The notes: generated by a model from the letters alone, not told the origin. A stretch of DNA of 64,000 bases from Caenorhabditis remanei (GCF_010183535.1 NC_071332.1:6324001-6388000); one strand, 5' to 3'; shown: positions 46,499 through 57,859, numbered from the stretch's first letter. Translations and numbers: made by a program.

Positions 46499-49400
46499 CT
46501 TAGTTACTTAGTCGATCCGTTCTTCGCTCAGTTGGTGTGGGCGCGGATCACAGCTATCCATTTTTTCCGATCTTTGGCGATTGTGCTCCAAGGTTCGATC
46601 AATTGAGTTCCTTGTCGCACTGAGATTTCTTTCCTCAGGGAGTCGGCCCATCGCATTGGTGGTCTTCCTACTGGTCTTTTCTCATTTCTGGGTATCCATT
46701 CTTGAAGTAGCGTTGTCCACCGATTATCGTTTCTTCTCATCACGTGGCCAGCCCAACCTAACTTTCGTTTCGTTATGAAGACAAGAGGGTCTTTCACTTG
46801 GGACATCTTCCTTATATCTTCTCGGTGGAGGTCTTTCTCTCGTTGTTCCGTGAGGGTAATTCCGACGAGTTTACGTTCCAGTGCGGCATGTGTTATTCTT
46901 ACTCTTTCGGATAGAGCTTTAGTGAAAGTCCATGTTTCTGATCCATATGTCAGTGCGGGGAGAACAATGGAGTCGAAAAGTTGCGCTCGGATTTTCGGAC
47001 ATGTCAAGGCATCTGTTGTGTTTTTGATGTTGTTGAGTGCCGCCCATGCTGATCGTCGTCTTCTGTGAATTTCTGGCTCTAGATCGTTTTTTGTATTGAG
47101 CAGTCTTCCCAAGTATACGTATTCCTCAACATCTTCAATTGCAGTCATGGTGTTGTTTTTTCTGATATTTATTTGGTGACTTGACGCAAATTTGTTCCTC
47201 AGCACTTTTGTTTTATTCGCGTTTATTTCCAGACCGACTGTTTCACAACTGTTTACCAGCTCTTGTAGCATTTTTTCCGCTATTTGTGGAGTTTTCGAGA
47301 TGAGAATGATATCGTCGGCGAATCGTAGATGTGTTAGGTTTCTGCCGTTAATTCTGATACCAGGGGAGTTATCATAGTCATCTTTGTCTTCTTTTATATG
47401 TGGCCATGACATTCGACTAAAGGCCGTTTCGAGACAAGCAGAAAACAAGTTTGGTGAGATGGGGTCACCTTGTCTGACACCTCTGGTAATGGGGATATTG
47501 ACTGGGTTATAGAATGGTATGATTGTGGTGGAGCAATCGTTGTAACACTCTTTTAGGAGTTTTATGTATCCAGAGTCTATCCCTTGAGTCTTCAGGCTTT
47601 CCCATAGAGCGGCAGGTTCAATCGTGTCGAATGCCTTCTTGAAGTCGATAAATATCATTGTGATTGGTATTTGGTATTCTCGACCTACTTCCAGCAGTCG
47701 TTGCACTGAATGGATGTGGTCAATCGTCGAGAAGGATCTTCTGAATCCTGCTTGTTCGACCGGTTGTGCTTCTTCCAATGAATTCCGGATTCTATTCAGA
47801 ATACATTTCGTGAAAGCTTTATATAGTACGGGAAGCAGGCAGATCGGACGATAATTTTCTAGATTTTCTTTGTCTCCTTTCTTGAATATTAGAGTCGTTT
47901 TTGACGATTTCCACTTTGTTGGAACTTTTCCTTCTTTCAGGTAGCGCGAGAACTTTTTCGCTAGGAGTTTGTGAACGGTGAAGTGACAGCTTTTCAGGAA
48001 GTCTGCTGATATCTTGTCTTCTCCCGCCGCTTTACCGTTTTGGAATGAGTTCAGGGAGTGTTGGATTTCTTCTGGAAGGAATGGAGGTAATGCTTCTGTT
48101 TGTTGAGGGAGAGTGGTTGTAGCGCTCGGCTTTTTGGTTGCAAACAGGTTTGCGTAGAATCGTCTTACTTCGATTTCCATTTTTTCTCGAGAAGTGAGTT
48201 TTTCTCCCGTCTCTCCTGATATCAAACATGGAATGTATGATTGGTATTCGTTGATGTCCCTTGCAACCTTCTTCAGACTCCTTTTCTGGTTTGCAGCATT
48301 CAGAAGTCTATCTTTCGTGAAATTTTCATGATCTTTCTTCACTGCTTGCCTACATTCTTTGGACAGGGTCTTGAAATTGGGGTCTGATCTATTAGTGCAT
48401 CTTCTCTTTGTCAGTAATAGTCTTGTATTGTCCGTCAGTCTATTTCTAGAATGATTATTTGGCATTGTCACAGCAGCGTCTTGCGCGTTCTTCAGAACGT
48501 GTATAAGGGTATCGTACTCCTTATCGATATCTTGATCTTCACAAGAGTCAAGAGTTTCTGTTGCGAGCAACGCTGCTGTCGGGTCTAGGACTCTTCTAGG
48601 CGGCTTCCTTCTCTTCACTTGCTCGTACTTCGCCTGCTTTGCGTTTATGTGGATTTTTGCTCGTAGCATACGGTGATCGCTGCCGTTTGTGAATGAAGGA
48701 ACAACAGAGACGTCGGTGATGTATTTTCCGTTTGCAAGAATGTGATCCAACTCGTGTCTGTGTTGTTTATCGGGACTGATGTAGGTCCATCGTCGGTGAG
48801 TCGGCTTTATGAACTGTGAGTTCGTGTGGAATACTCTGTTGACCTCGCAGAACGTGGCAAGTCTCTCTCCACTGTCGTTTCTCTTTTCCATGGAGTGTGG
48901 GCCAATGAATACTTCGTTTCCTTTCCTTTCACCGATTCTGGCATTAAAGTCTCCTATGACCATTTTATATCTACTCTTGCATGACTTGTACACGTCTTCT
49001 AGATTTTCGTAGAAATTTGAATGTTCTTCTTCTTCGTAATCAGCGGTGGGTGCATAGCCTTGTATGATAGTGCACTGATTCTTGTTCACTTGCAGTGTAA
49101 TGTATCCGATACGATGACTCACTATCTTTATCTCTTTTATTTTTGGCATAAGGGATTTATTAATTATAAATCCTACACCGCCAGATACAGAAGAGTCGTT
49201 GCGTTTTCCAAGTATTACGCCGGTTCCGTCCCGATTTGTCATATGCACTTCTGCGGATCTTTTTGTTTCTGAGAGACCAATAATGTCGTATTTAATGCGA
49301 TTTGTCTCTTCGAGTAGTTCTGCAAGTCTGTTGTCTGTGGCGACAGACCTGCAGTTAAAAGTGCATATTCTTAGATCGGTTTTTCTGGTTTTTGGCCGGG

Positions 49401-49797
49401 TTAACTTTGTCCTTTTTGAGTGGTAGACATTCTTTTCATAATTTAAGAATGTGCACTAAATTGGCTCACACTTACAGTAAGTTCACTGAAATTACAGTAC
49501 TTTCGTTTGCTTTTTCTGCTTGATTATTGAAATAAACTGTTTTCAAAGAATATTGTTACATCTGTTGACGAAAAGTGTATAAGAAAATGAAAAAAAGTGC
49601 ACGGAAAATAATAGATTTGTCTCTAGAAATTTACCGTTCTCGAGTAACGCGTCACGTCGTTGAAGCTTACGAGAGTTTAATGAAAAGTTGAAATATGATC
49701 CATCACCAACTCATTGTCTTGAATTTATCGAGCTCATTGAAATTATTGTATTCTGTTATTCTATTTGAATGCTTGTATGGTTTTCAATAAAGATTTT
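46499..49797 (-). mobile_element. RTE-type non-LTR retrotransposon, full-length copy 3 (minus)
   Basis: Same as 18490-21788, with one substitution noticed at about 48092. Confidence 0.87.
46528..49248 (-). CDS. RTE endonuclease-reverse transcriptase, copy 3
   Basis: 906 residues from the first Met. One Glu-to-Ala change in the region between endonuclease and RT (TEALPPF versus TEELPPF). Catalytic motifs unchanged, and the frame is open upstream of the Met as in the other copies. Confidence 0.92.
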   Translation of the reverse strand: MHMTNRDGTGVILGKRNDSSVSGGVGFIINKSLMPKIKEIKIVSHRIGYITLQVNKNQCTIIQGYAPTADYEEEEHSNFYENLEDVYKSCKSRYKMVIGDFNARIGERKGNEVFIGPHSMEKRNDSGERLATFCEVNRVFHTNSQFIKPTHRRWTYISPDKQHRHELDHILANGKYITDVSVVPSFTNGSDHRMLRAKIHINAKQAKYEQVKRRKPPRRVLDPTAALLATETLDSCEDQDIDKEYDTLIHVLKNAQDAAVTMPNNHSRNRLTDNTRLLLTKRRCTNRSDPNFKTLSKECRQAVKKDHENFTKDRLLNAANQKRSLKKVARDINEYQSYIPCLISGETGEKLTSREKMEIEVRRFYANLFATKKPSATTTLPQQTEALPPFLPEEIQHSLNSFQNGKAAGEDKISADFLKSCHFTVHKLLAKKFSRYLKEGKVPTKWKSSKTTLIFKKGDKENLENYRPICLLPVLYKAFTKCILNRIRNSLEEAQPVEQAGFRRSFSTIDHIHSVQRLLEVGREYQIPITMIFIDFKKAFDTIEPAALWESLKTQGIDSGYIKLLKECYNDCSTTIIPFYNPVNIPITRGVRQGDPISPNLFSACLETAFSRMSWPHIKEDKDDYDNSPGIRINGRNLTHLRFADDIILISKTPQIAEKMLQELVNSCETVGLEINANKTKVLRNKFASSHQINIRKNNTMTAIEDVEEYVYLGRLLNTKNDLEPEIHRRRRSAWAALNNIKNTTDALTCPKIRAQLFDSIVLPALTYGSETWTFTKALSERVRITHAALERKLVGITLTEQREKDLHREDIRKMSQVKDPLVFITKRKLGWAGHVMRRNDNRWTTLLQEWIPRNEKRPVGRPPMRWADSLRKEISVRQGTQLIEPWSTIAKDRKKWIAVIRAHTN

Positions 49798-50901
49798 CGT
49801 TCGGATTTGTTCTTTATTTTTCAACCAAAGAGAACATTGTGGATGTGTCGTAACTTCTGGTATAGCTCACATTCAGATTTCACATTGCTCTAGAAATGAC
49901 AATATACATTCCCAAAAGTTTACAGTTTATCGCATTACTCCTCTTTCCGAAATGAAAAAAAGATTATTTTGAGATCATGAAGATTATATTCTAAACAACT
50001 GACACTGTGAGACTCAGTTTGAAGCAATTGTTCTCTTGAGCTCAAATAGATAAAAGACAAAAGTCGGAATAATATACAACACACCTACTTTTTCAGATTC
50101 TCATCTCAATAAGAGCAATTGCTGTTGAAGCATTCCAACTGTTTGACCTTTTTCCATTCGTATAAAAGCAGCATAATATCCACTACAGAATTCTATAGAT
50201 TTTTTATATCTTCTATGATCTCGGTCTGGAATATATTGGACCAATATGACATATGGCTCCGAACTCACCAAAAAGAAAAACAAGTTCTTGAGGTGATTTT
50301 TTAAGATGCGAATAAGACAATTTAGAGGAAAATGATTTAGATAATCTGAAGTGTCGAAAAAGCAAAAGATTCAAAAGGACAACTTTAAAGATTATTGAGC
50401 GCAATGTTTGTTTTTCTGTTATTATTCTGAGATTTCTGGAACTCTCAAAATCTGAACATGCACGAATCTTGTTATGAGGAGTTTCAGATGTTTCAGATGT
50501 GATAAGACTGGTATCATCTGTTTTCCACTCTACAATCACAGATTAGCACCTCAATGAATTCAAACACAACTTGGTTGAATCAGAAATTTGGATGATCCTT
50601 TTCAAGAACTAAAATTATTAAATGTTTCATTTTTTGAGAGGAAAACAAAAGCATACTTTATTTCAGAAGCTTATGATGATCAACATGAATCATAACTCTC
50701 AGTTAAAAACCATTCAGAATCAAAATATCAACATCTTCGGAACCCGTTAGCCTTTAAAAAGCACATATTCCAAGTGTACCAATATCTAAAATGGGAAATC
50801 AATTAACGAGAGAAGCTTCAACTTTTCAACAAGATTTTTTGATTAAAAGGAACACTGGAAAGATTTAGCGGTGAAGAAGAGTCGGCGCGAACACCAGAAA
50901 G
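49798..50901. repeat. Non-coding part of duplicated block, copy D
   Basis: As copy B. No supported gene. Confidence 0.6.
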
Positions 50902-52207
50902 ATGATAATTTCAATTCAAAAAAGTGGGAACTCCGGTAAGTCCAAAATTAACTAAATAATCATTTTTTAGTAGAATTTGATAATTTTCGATATTTCAAAA
51001 ATTTTGGTGATTTCAGATGGAATTGCCGGTTGTCAACCCGAGTATCAACACACCAGAAAAAAAAAGAAATTTTGGAAGGATCGAATCTTGCCGAGGATCC
51101 AAAAATCGCTCGAAGTCGCTAAAAATATTTTCGTCGGGAACCTAGTCTTCATCTTCGCTGTTCTCACCATCTACATGGTTCTGGTGTTGGAAGCGTACAG
51201 AGAGAATCAGAGCTACATTGGAGCATCGGAAAAGATTGAGGAAACGAAGAAGTGAGTTATCATTCGAAACACTTATTGTTGCTTACGAACTTATTCAGAT
51301 CATTTGGATATTCTACCTATTATGGTCTGGTGTTCGGGGTGGTTCTGGAAGTCATAAGGGTAATTTTGTTTTCATTTTCTTACTATTACTTTTCCATCTA
51401 TGAGCATGATCAATCTATTTTTGATCGGAACAAGCTGAACTTTGGAGTGTATACAGAAAGATATCCATGTTTTCTATTGCGATGCTAGTTCAGTGGTAAC
51501 GGGGGGCAATGAAGAAGAGAGGTTGCTGGTTCGACTCCCGCCTACTTCTCAATTTTTTCTATCAAAATTTCGAGAATTCTACCCCATTTTTCTAGAATAA
51601 ATCTTTTTTCGGGAAAGTATCACATTAACACTTGAACATTATTGTTAAGAAAAAGGAATTATGTCTTTCAGGTTCCATTACTCAACTTTATTTTCAGAAT
51701 TCTCTTCGCCACTTCAAGAAGCCCCCAATGCCATTCTACGTCCCAACAATTGGATCCGTTATGTCTCTGGTACTAAGTATTGTTACTGTAATAGTTGGAA
51801 ACGTGGATGACGCAGACTGGTTCAAACAAATCGCCATCGGATTCATTTACGGTAGGTAAAGTCTTCCAAACACACAGAAAAGAAGAATTTTCAGGAAAGA
51901 CGATTGAGGTGACACTGTCTCGCTACACCATCTGGAATGGCTCTGCACAGGCTATTGGAGCATACATTGCACTGCATTTCGCCGTCCGAATGGCAATGAT
52001 CATCGAAAACGCTGGATTTGCAAACAGTGTGCAATTGATTCGGATTACGAGATACACGATGACTGCTATTGCTCTTTTCTGCGGATATCAGTTGGTTCGT
52101 ACTCATCCTAACACTAGAGAAAACACGTGATTGCTTTTCAGGCAGCAGAATCGGAAAAGTTGCAACGAGAGGTGTTTGTAAAAGAAGATCAACGACACCG
52201 AGAATAG
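50902..52207 (+). CDS. Unrecognised 249-residue multi-pass membrane protein, copy D
   Basis: Exons 50902-50935, 51017-51251, 51299-51359, 51698-51851, 51895-52094 and 52142-52207. Frame intact. The only difference noticed lies in intron 3, in the tRNA-like relic (GATGCTAG versus GATGTTAG). Confidence 0.6.
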
Positions 52208-52247
52208 AGAAGTCAGACCAGTGGACGAGGAAAACGGAGTGGAAATT

Positions 52248-52559
52248 CCCCTCATTTTGTCCCCTTTTTCCCCCGTATTTTTAGAGGTCCCAGCATCATG
52301 CTGGGGTGGTTCCTCTCTCTTTTTTCTTCTTTTTTTCTTATTTTTTCCCCTTTTTCCCCCGTATTTTTAGAGGTCCCAGCATCATGCTGGGGTGGTTCCT
52401 CTCCCTTTTTTCTTCTTTTTTTTCTTATTTTGTCCCCTTTTTCCCCCGTATTTTTAGAGGTCCCAGCATCATGCTGGGGTGGTTCCTCTCCCTTTTTTCT
52501 TCTTTTTTTTCTTATTTTGTCCCCTTTTTCCCCCGTATTTTTAGAGGTCCCAGCATCAT
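52248..52559 (+). repeat. 86-bp satellite array, about 3.6 units (copy D)
   Basis: Same as copies B and C. Confidence 0.93.
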
Positions 52560-53020
52560 CCAGAGGTCCCAGAAAGTCCAGTTTTCTACTGTCTTCTGAA
52601 TCGTCATTCTTCCACGACAGCCGCTGCTCAGACTCCACAGCTTTTCCTTCTTGGACATCTGTCCCGATCGCTGTCCTTCTACGGTCCATTGACGACACAC
52701 GATCTTCAGCACGTCAAACACACCTCCACGGTGGTTTCCAGCACGATCCACACCCCATGGTGTATCCCACAGCATCGATGTATTCCTCACATCTTGAGCT
52801 CTTCCTCACTCGGCTGCATCTCCGATCGGCTTCAAGGTGATCCCATGATCTCGAGCTCCTCGCTCTCAAACCCTTCGACGGCTTCCTCACAACGATGCCG
52901 ACATCTCGTCCTACTGCATCGGGGTATCCAAATGCTGCTCCAACACTCTCCCTGCGCACCAACCAATCCGATTTGGAGTATTCCAGCCTTCCTCGGTGGT
53001 CCCTTGATCCTGATCGCCAA
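52560..53020 (-). mobile_element. LTR-2 leader/gag-side segment, copy D
   Basis: Same segment as at 24551. Here its LTR is complete. The primer-binding-like sequence is on the minus strand at 53020-53008. Confidence 0.7.
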
Positions 53021-53190
53021 TGTTATATCGTTAGGTGGCAGGAGAGTGGAGTATAAATAACCATTTATTTACATAAGGAATAACCGACAACTATTAGTTC
53101 TCTCGGCTTATATGGGCAGATCTTCTTGCCACGTATGACCTCAGGGTTAGACGATCACTAGGCTAGGCCATGCTAGTTCACGCCACAACA
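53021..53190 (-). repeat. LTR of the second LTR element (170 bp)
   Basis: On the minus strand it starts TGTTGTGGCG and ends GATATAACA, with a TATA-like CATATAAG inside. It is followed on the minus strand by TTGGCGATCAGG, so it is a 5' LTR. On its other side is ACAAC, matching the ACAAC next to the partial LTR at 54693-54738. Confidence 0.8.
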
Positions 53191-53786
53191 ACAACATCTC
53201 CCAGTGCAAAAACAACTCCGAAACATTTATGCGCTCATTCCGGAGCAACGGTATTCAAAAGAAAGAAGGGATATTGGTGCTCACTTGTGAGTTGCTAACT
53301 AAAACAAACATGTAATCAATATATAATTATCATTCAGTTGTATGTACAATTCGAAGGTAGCAACACACCAGCTTACTCTCCTATCGCATATGAAGATGCA
53401 GTCTTAGTCTGCACTTTTAAAAATAGTACATTGAGCGGTTTGGAAACAATAGAGGAATATACATATTGGCAAAATTGTAAGACTTTATTTAACTTCACCA
53501 ACCATATATTATTTTTGCAGATGTAAAAAAGTACCCTGGCAACATCACGGGAATTTGGGTTGGTGTTGGATACAATGAAGCAACAAAAGAATACTATTGG
53601 AATGATGGACATGCTTTGCCAACTCTCACAAAGCAACCTTCAGTAATCGAACCGAATGGAAAATCGGCATGGTTTATCAACAGAAATACTTCATCTCCGG
53701 ATTTCGGTTATTTCGGTTTTGTTAACCTGACGGGAAGAGGAAAACCAAATGTGAATGGAATTATATGTGGAGCACCCGGACTATAA
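53191..53786 (+). pseudogene. C-type lectin gene, C-terminal half (three exons), displaced
   Basis: Exons 53191-53286, 53338-53476 and 53521-53786, frame-consistent with GT-AG borders. They encode a Thr/Ser/Pro-rich linker end, then a C-type lectin-like domain with the usual pattern: a Cys before HSG, GYWCSL, a region equivalent to helix 2 with Cys and STLSGLETIEE, WVGVGYN, YYWNDG, and a final GIICG. Nematode CLEC proteins are secreted or membrane-bound sugar-binding proteins, often immune-related; the ligand here is unknown. An ATG inside the LTR (53170) is open into this frame but is fortuitous. The signal peptide and linker start are on the opposite strand at 54739-54943. Confidence 0.75.
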
Positions 53787-54692
53787 TCTAATTAATAATT
53801 TCTATAAATATTGCTACACTGCCCGACATAAATATAGAGCCACTTGTGATTATCGACTATCTCACAAAAATGATGATACTTCAGGCAGTTTTCAGAATGG
53901 CAAAAATATACATTTATTAGCTGAAAAATGTTGCATGCAAAACATTTTAACTCTGCCTCTTTGTTTTTTGAAAAATCGAAAAAATGTGAAAAATGGCTTC
54001 AATCTATCCGACATAAGTATAGAGCCACTCACAAAAAGTGCCAAAAATGAGAAAATTACAAGCTAAAAACATTGAATTCGGAATCTTCGTCAAAAGTTGA
54101 GTTGGTTAGAAATATTCCTCCAACATTTTCAGTTAAAAATATTGAGAAAACTGAGAATTTCTGCAAATTTTCAAGCCTCTCCATTTTCCGTTTGTTTTGT
54201 CTAAATAAGTTCTGTCTAACATCTGATTTTTTTCCTATATTAAGTGTGTAACTCATGAATTAAAGTTTAGTATAGTTTTTGTGAACATTTGAATTCTTTT
54301 GAACAACTTAGGTTGCCTAAAATCAGAAAAGTAGGAAATTTTTTGAAATTTTGCATGCATTTACATCGAAATTTCTGGTATTTTCCATTTTAACTAATTT
54401 TTTTTGCTTGTCAGACACCGAACTGGCCTTTTTGTTTTGTTTATTAACATTTATCCTGAATTAGCTCCACTGTAAATCAACAAAAAAAGCAGCAACATGA
54501 AATTTTAGATCAGAAATGTTAAAGCAAAATCATCAGATTATTCAAACTGTGTTCAATGAGCAATTATGACGATGATTCAGCATATATCAGTGTTATTATC
54601 ATAGATATGCTGCATTTTCAAAATTTTACTGAAGGCGCGGCACTTTTTACCAGAGCTAAAAATATACCTCTGTACGATACAGGTGAAAATTC
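53787..54692. other. AT-rich spacer
   Basis: About 900 AT-rich bases without a supported gene. A motif GACATAAATATAGAGCCACT near 53825 recurs as GACATAAGTATAGAGCCACT near 54010, suggesting an old repeat. The open frames at 53755-54066 and 54556-54753 show no domain. Confidence 0.5.
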
Positions 54693-54738
54693 AAATGGTT
54701 ATTTATACTCCACTCTCCTGCCACCTAACGATATAACA
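54693..54738 (+). repeat. 46-bp partial LTR of the second element, inverted
   Basis: Perfect reverse complement of 53021-53066. It ends GATATAACA and is followed by GTTGT, the complement of the ACAAC target duplication. This is the surviving edge of the other LTR, cut at an inversion breakpoint at 54692/54693. Confidence 0.85.
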
Positions 54739-54943
54739 GTTGTCGTACGGTAATTGGTTATAGAAGGAGTAATTGTTTCATTTTCGGTGGAAACAGTAGA
54801 GCTTGCTTCATTTTCGCACGAAGCGTCTTCATCATTTTCTGAGACGATTGTGAAAAGAAATTCAAAAAGCATTAGACACACTTACTTTCGGTTTCTACGT
54901 TCACAACAAGGAGAATAAAAAGTAGAAATGAACGAAATAACAT
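54739..54943 (-). pseudogene. C-type lectin gene, N-terminal half, inverted
   Basis: Exons 54886-54943 and 54739-54838 on the minus strand. Exon 1 encodes a typical signal peptide (Met followed by LFRSFLLFILLVVNV). Exon 2 encodes an acidic, then Thr/Ser-rich linker ending in ...NYRTT at the ACAAC duplication. Counting the duplication once, the codon phase matches exactly the start of the C-terminal half at 53191, which continues Thr/Ser-rich. This is strong evidence that the two are halves of one gene. Confidence 0.75.
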
Positions 54944-55293
54944 TACGTTTATCCAATGTTTCGAAACATCATTCGCTCCTTTTGTATAGGTTTTTATTGA
55001 TGTGAACTCTCATGGTTTGTCGTTGATTTATTTTGGAAAAGTTATTGGAGTCATGATCAAGGAACAATGAATAAGTTTAATTCTAAAAAAGGTTTCCAGA
55101 TAATGACTCATTCAGATTCTGAGTCAGTAGACTGATTTAAAAAATAATATTTGCTTTTAGTAAACTGAAAAACTCATGTTTTGAATATTGAGGAAAAAAA
55201 ACAAGTGGCTTCCATTAAAGATTTCTGAAACAGCGTTCATATGACAGTAATCAACAGTGTTCTAGAAAAGAAAACACAGAAGATTAAGGTAAT
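54944..55293. other. Spacer without supported gene
   Basis: AT-rich. Holds the upstream region of the inverted lectin half on the left and the 3' side of the membrane-protein gene on the right. Nothing else seen. Confidence 0.5.
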
Positions 55294-56229
55294 TTATTGA
55301 TAAACTTGATACAACCCGTGTGGATATAACATAACATATCTGTTCTTCCTAAATCGTGGCAGTTCTTCAAGTTCAACGTTCTCAGTTTTCTCATCTATTG
55401 AAGGCAGTTCTCCAGGGATTTTCACTTGATCGTTCATCACAATTTTTAATTCGTAAAATAAGAAGTTGAACATGGCGGCGAGATAGCAATGGAGAGCGAT
55501 GGGCAACTGAATTTGATAGTTTTCTCATTCGAAATAAGAATGGTTTGTTTTGAAAACAAAAGCTTACCCAAAAAGAAGGCCAAAATGGGCAGGTGAAGAA
55601 TGTTTGTATAAACACCCTTGATTGAATCGAGCATTGTTGATCCTTTGTGTAGTAGTATTCATATTTAAAAGCTGGACGACATATGAAAAATAGGAGAAGT
55701 ATCATCGCAAGGTAGTGGTACATGAAAAAAGCTATCACTCCTGTCTGCAAAAAATATCTTGATTAGTTTACTGTCTTTCACTTACCTCGAAGTCGTGGCC
55801 AGTCCATAATATGATGCCTTGAGTAATGATGGATATAAATGAAATTCCAATATATCCGAAAACAAGATTGTACTTGTCGTATCTCGTAATTTTAGTCTGT
55901 TTCTTGTTTTCCTTTTCAGAAAACGTAAAAAATTTAGAATCCTTGCATATCCAAATCACGAATTTTAGAAGTAATAGAAGCAAGACAAGAGCAAATGTAA
56001 CATGTACCCAATAAATAAATCTTTCAGTTTTCATGGTATCCGGTTTATCACGGCCATCTGAATACATTGAAAATCCGACCACAAGTACAAAAAATCCGAC
56101 ATCAAATAGATAAAATGCACAATAGAACGTGTGATTTGCTGTTAAACTAGAAAAACCCATTGTTGGAATGAGCGCGCAGCCAATTAGGGAAGAAATGAGG
56201 AGGCATATGAAGAGATGCATGGATAACAT
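55294..56229 (-). CDS. Unrecognised 277-residue multi-pass membrane protein (three exons)
   Basis: Minus-strand exons 55786-56229, 55568-55744 and 55294-55506, each ending in phase 0 with good GT-AG sites (GTAAGT, GTAAGC; TTTTTTGCAG, AAATTCAG). At least six hydrophobic segments (about residues 3-22, 35-56, 78-101, 128-148, 150-172 and 195-235), an Asn-Ala-Asn... extracellular-like glycosylation motif (NHT) near residue 32, and a charged cytosolic-like C-terminal tail of about 50 residues. I do not recognise the family; a nematode-specific receptor-like or transport-like protein is possible. The start ATG lies just after an AGCAG, a possible trans-splice site. The gene sits inside the inverted segment but looks intact. 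Confidence 0.65.
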
Positions 56230-56313
56230 CTGTCGTACATCTGCTCAGGTGAAGCAATCAATATTAGAACACATCATGTACAGCCCCACTCTACGTTCAA
56301 AACTAGCATAATT

Positions 56314-56375
56314 GTCAAGGCCCGGCCCGCCCCAGCAATGCCCGGAAAAGCCTGAAGGCCCGAGCCGAAGGAAAA
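56314..56375. repeat. Degenerate GGCCC-rich repeat related to the MITE
   Basis: ATTGTCAAGGCCCGGCCCGC resembles one end of the 11754-12288 element (CTTGTCA then GGCCC runs). The other end and target duplication are not seen. Confidence 0.4.
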
Positions 56376-56696
56376 AATATATGTAGATACAGGCATATTT
56401 TGCCGGTTTTTTTTCAGTGAATTTTAATCTGGGCCAGATGTAACGAAAGTACTTTTGGAAGAAAAAGGAATAATACGTCGTGATTGTTTAGACATTTCTA
56501 GCCTGCTTGAACATCGTTGTCCTTTTTCAAGTTTTTTTTTGATTTACATGCCTAGGAAATAATTTTCACGAGTCTTGGCCTCCATATCCGAGATAGTCAA
56601 TTGGTACTGGTGATATTCACGACAAGAACAAAACTTGTATTAGAACTGCTATTGTATTTGACCAGCGTTTATGATCAGAGAAAAAGAGAGTAAAGG

Positions 56697-57063
56697 AACC
56701 ACCCCAGCATGATGCTGGGACCTCTAAAAATACGGGGGAAAAAGGGGACAAAATAAGAAAAAAAGAAGAAAAAAGAGAGAGGAACCACCCCAGCATGATG
56801 CTGGGACCTCTAAAAATACGGGGGAAAAAGGGGACAAAATAAGAAAAAAAAGAAGAAAAAAGGGAGAGGAACCACCCCAGCATGATGCTGGGACCTCTAA
56901 AAATACGGGGGAAAAAGGGGAAAAAACAAGAAAAAAAGAAGAAAAAAGAGAGAGGAACCACCCCAGCATGATGCTGGGACCTCTAAAAATACGGGGGAAA
57001 AAGGGGAAAAAATAAGAAAAAAAGAAGAAAAAAGAGAGAGGAACCACCCCAGCATGATGCTGG
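56697..57063 (-). repeat. 86-bp satellite array, about 4.3 units, inverted
   Basis: Reverse complement of the satellite at 9778. One unit carries AAAAAACAAG in place of AAAAAATAAG. It breaks off at GATGCTGG and joins the gypsy remnant. Confidence 0.93.
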
Positions 57064-57859
57064 AATGGAATCGAATTGGAGCGCCACGGCTAAAGAAGAC
57101 CAAAGCAGTAATTCGAGATGTAGCTGGCAATGTGATGACGATTCATGGAGAAATTAGCTGTGAAGTGGAATATGAAGAAAGCCAGGTATGGACGAGAGCG
57201 TTTGTAGGAGATGGTGATAATCTGCTTGGACTGGATTGGTTGGAGGAGATTCCCGAAATATTGAAGTTGCCCGATGAATACACCGTGAATCGCGTGGTCA
57301 GAGAACATCGAGGTAACCCAAGTAGCAGCAGAAGGAGAGAATTTGTGGTAAAGACAGTGAGAAGAGAACATCCCGATCAAATGAAGATTCGTGGAAGACC
57401 AGGAAAAAATTCAAATAACCAGAGAAATTGGTATTGTGAAGAGAAGAAGGCGTGCGGAAGTGTGGACCGTAGACTGAACTATGGAAAGGGAGAGGAGAAG
57501 AGACAGCAGCTCCATGAAGAAGAGAAGGACAGATGTTTCACAGAAGAATCGTCGAAAGAGAACTCTTATCCCAGAGCCCCACTGAAAAGAAGTATTCCAG
57601 AATCGTCTTGGAACATGGCAGCAGCAGCAGAAAACCAGTCGTGTCATTGGAATGAATATGGATATGGAATCGGCAACCCCGTTACTTCATCAACCGAGCA
57701 TATGATACCTTCGTGGAGACCTCGCGGATTAACGATGAGCTGCATGTACTGGTTGCCGGCATACAACAACAACGGATGGTTTTATGTGTCTGGCCGTCGA
57801 TTTCGTTGGATATTAGAAGAAAACCCCGAATTAGTGAACGTCTGATATATGGGGGGAGA
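57064..57859 (+). pseudogene. Ty3/gypsy remnant with protease fragment
   Basis: The open frame ending at 57845 begins within the satellite. Its first about 70 codons read as the back half of a retropepsin (IHGEISCEVEYEES, then NLLGLDWLEEIP, compare NLLGLDWI in the other element). The rest is low-similarity charged sequence down to a purine tract ATGGGGGGAGA before the LTR. RT and integrase are missing. This is a 5'-truncated, internally deleted element, not a functional gene. Confidence 0.7.

Noticed and set aside
53170..53190. ATG at 53170 as the start of the lectin C-terminal half
   Set aside because: It lies inside the LTR. The frame is open by chance and the real signal peptide is at 54943 on the other strand.
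53021..54738. A 1.7-kb DNA transposon bounded by 46-bp terminal inverted repeats
   Set aside because: The outer flanks show no target duplication. One repeat is part of a 170-bp LTR with a primer-binding-like sequence beside it, and the split lectin gene explains the inversion better.
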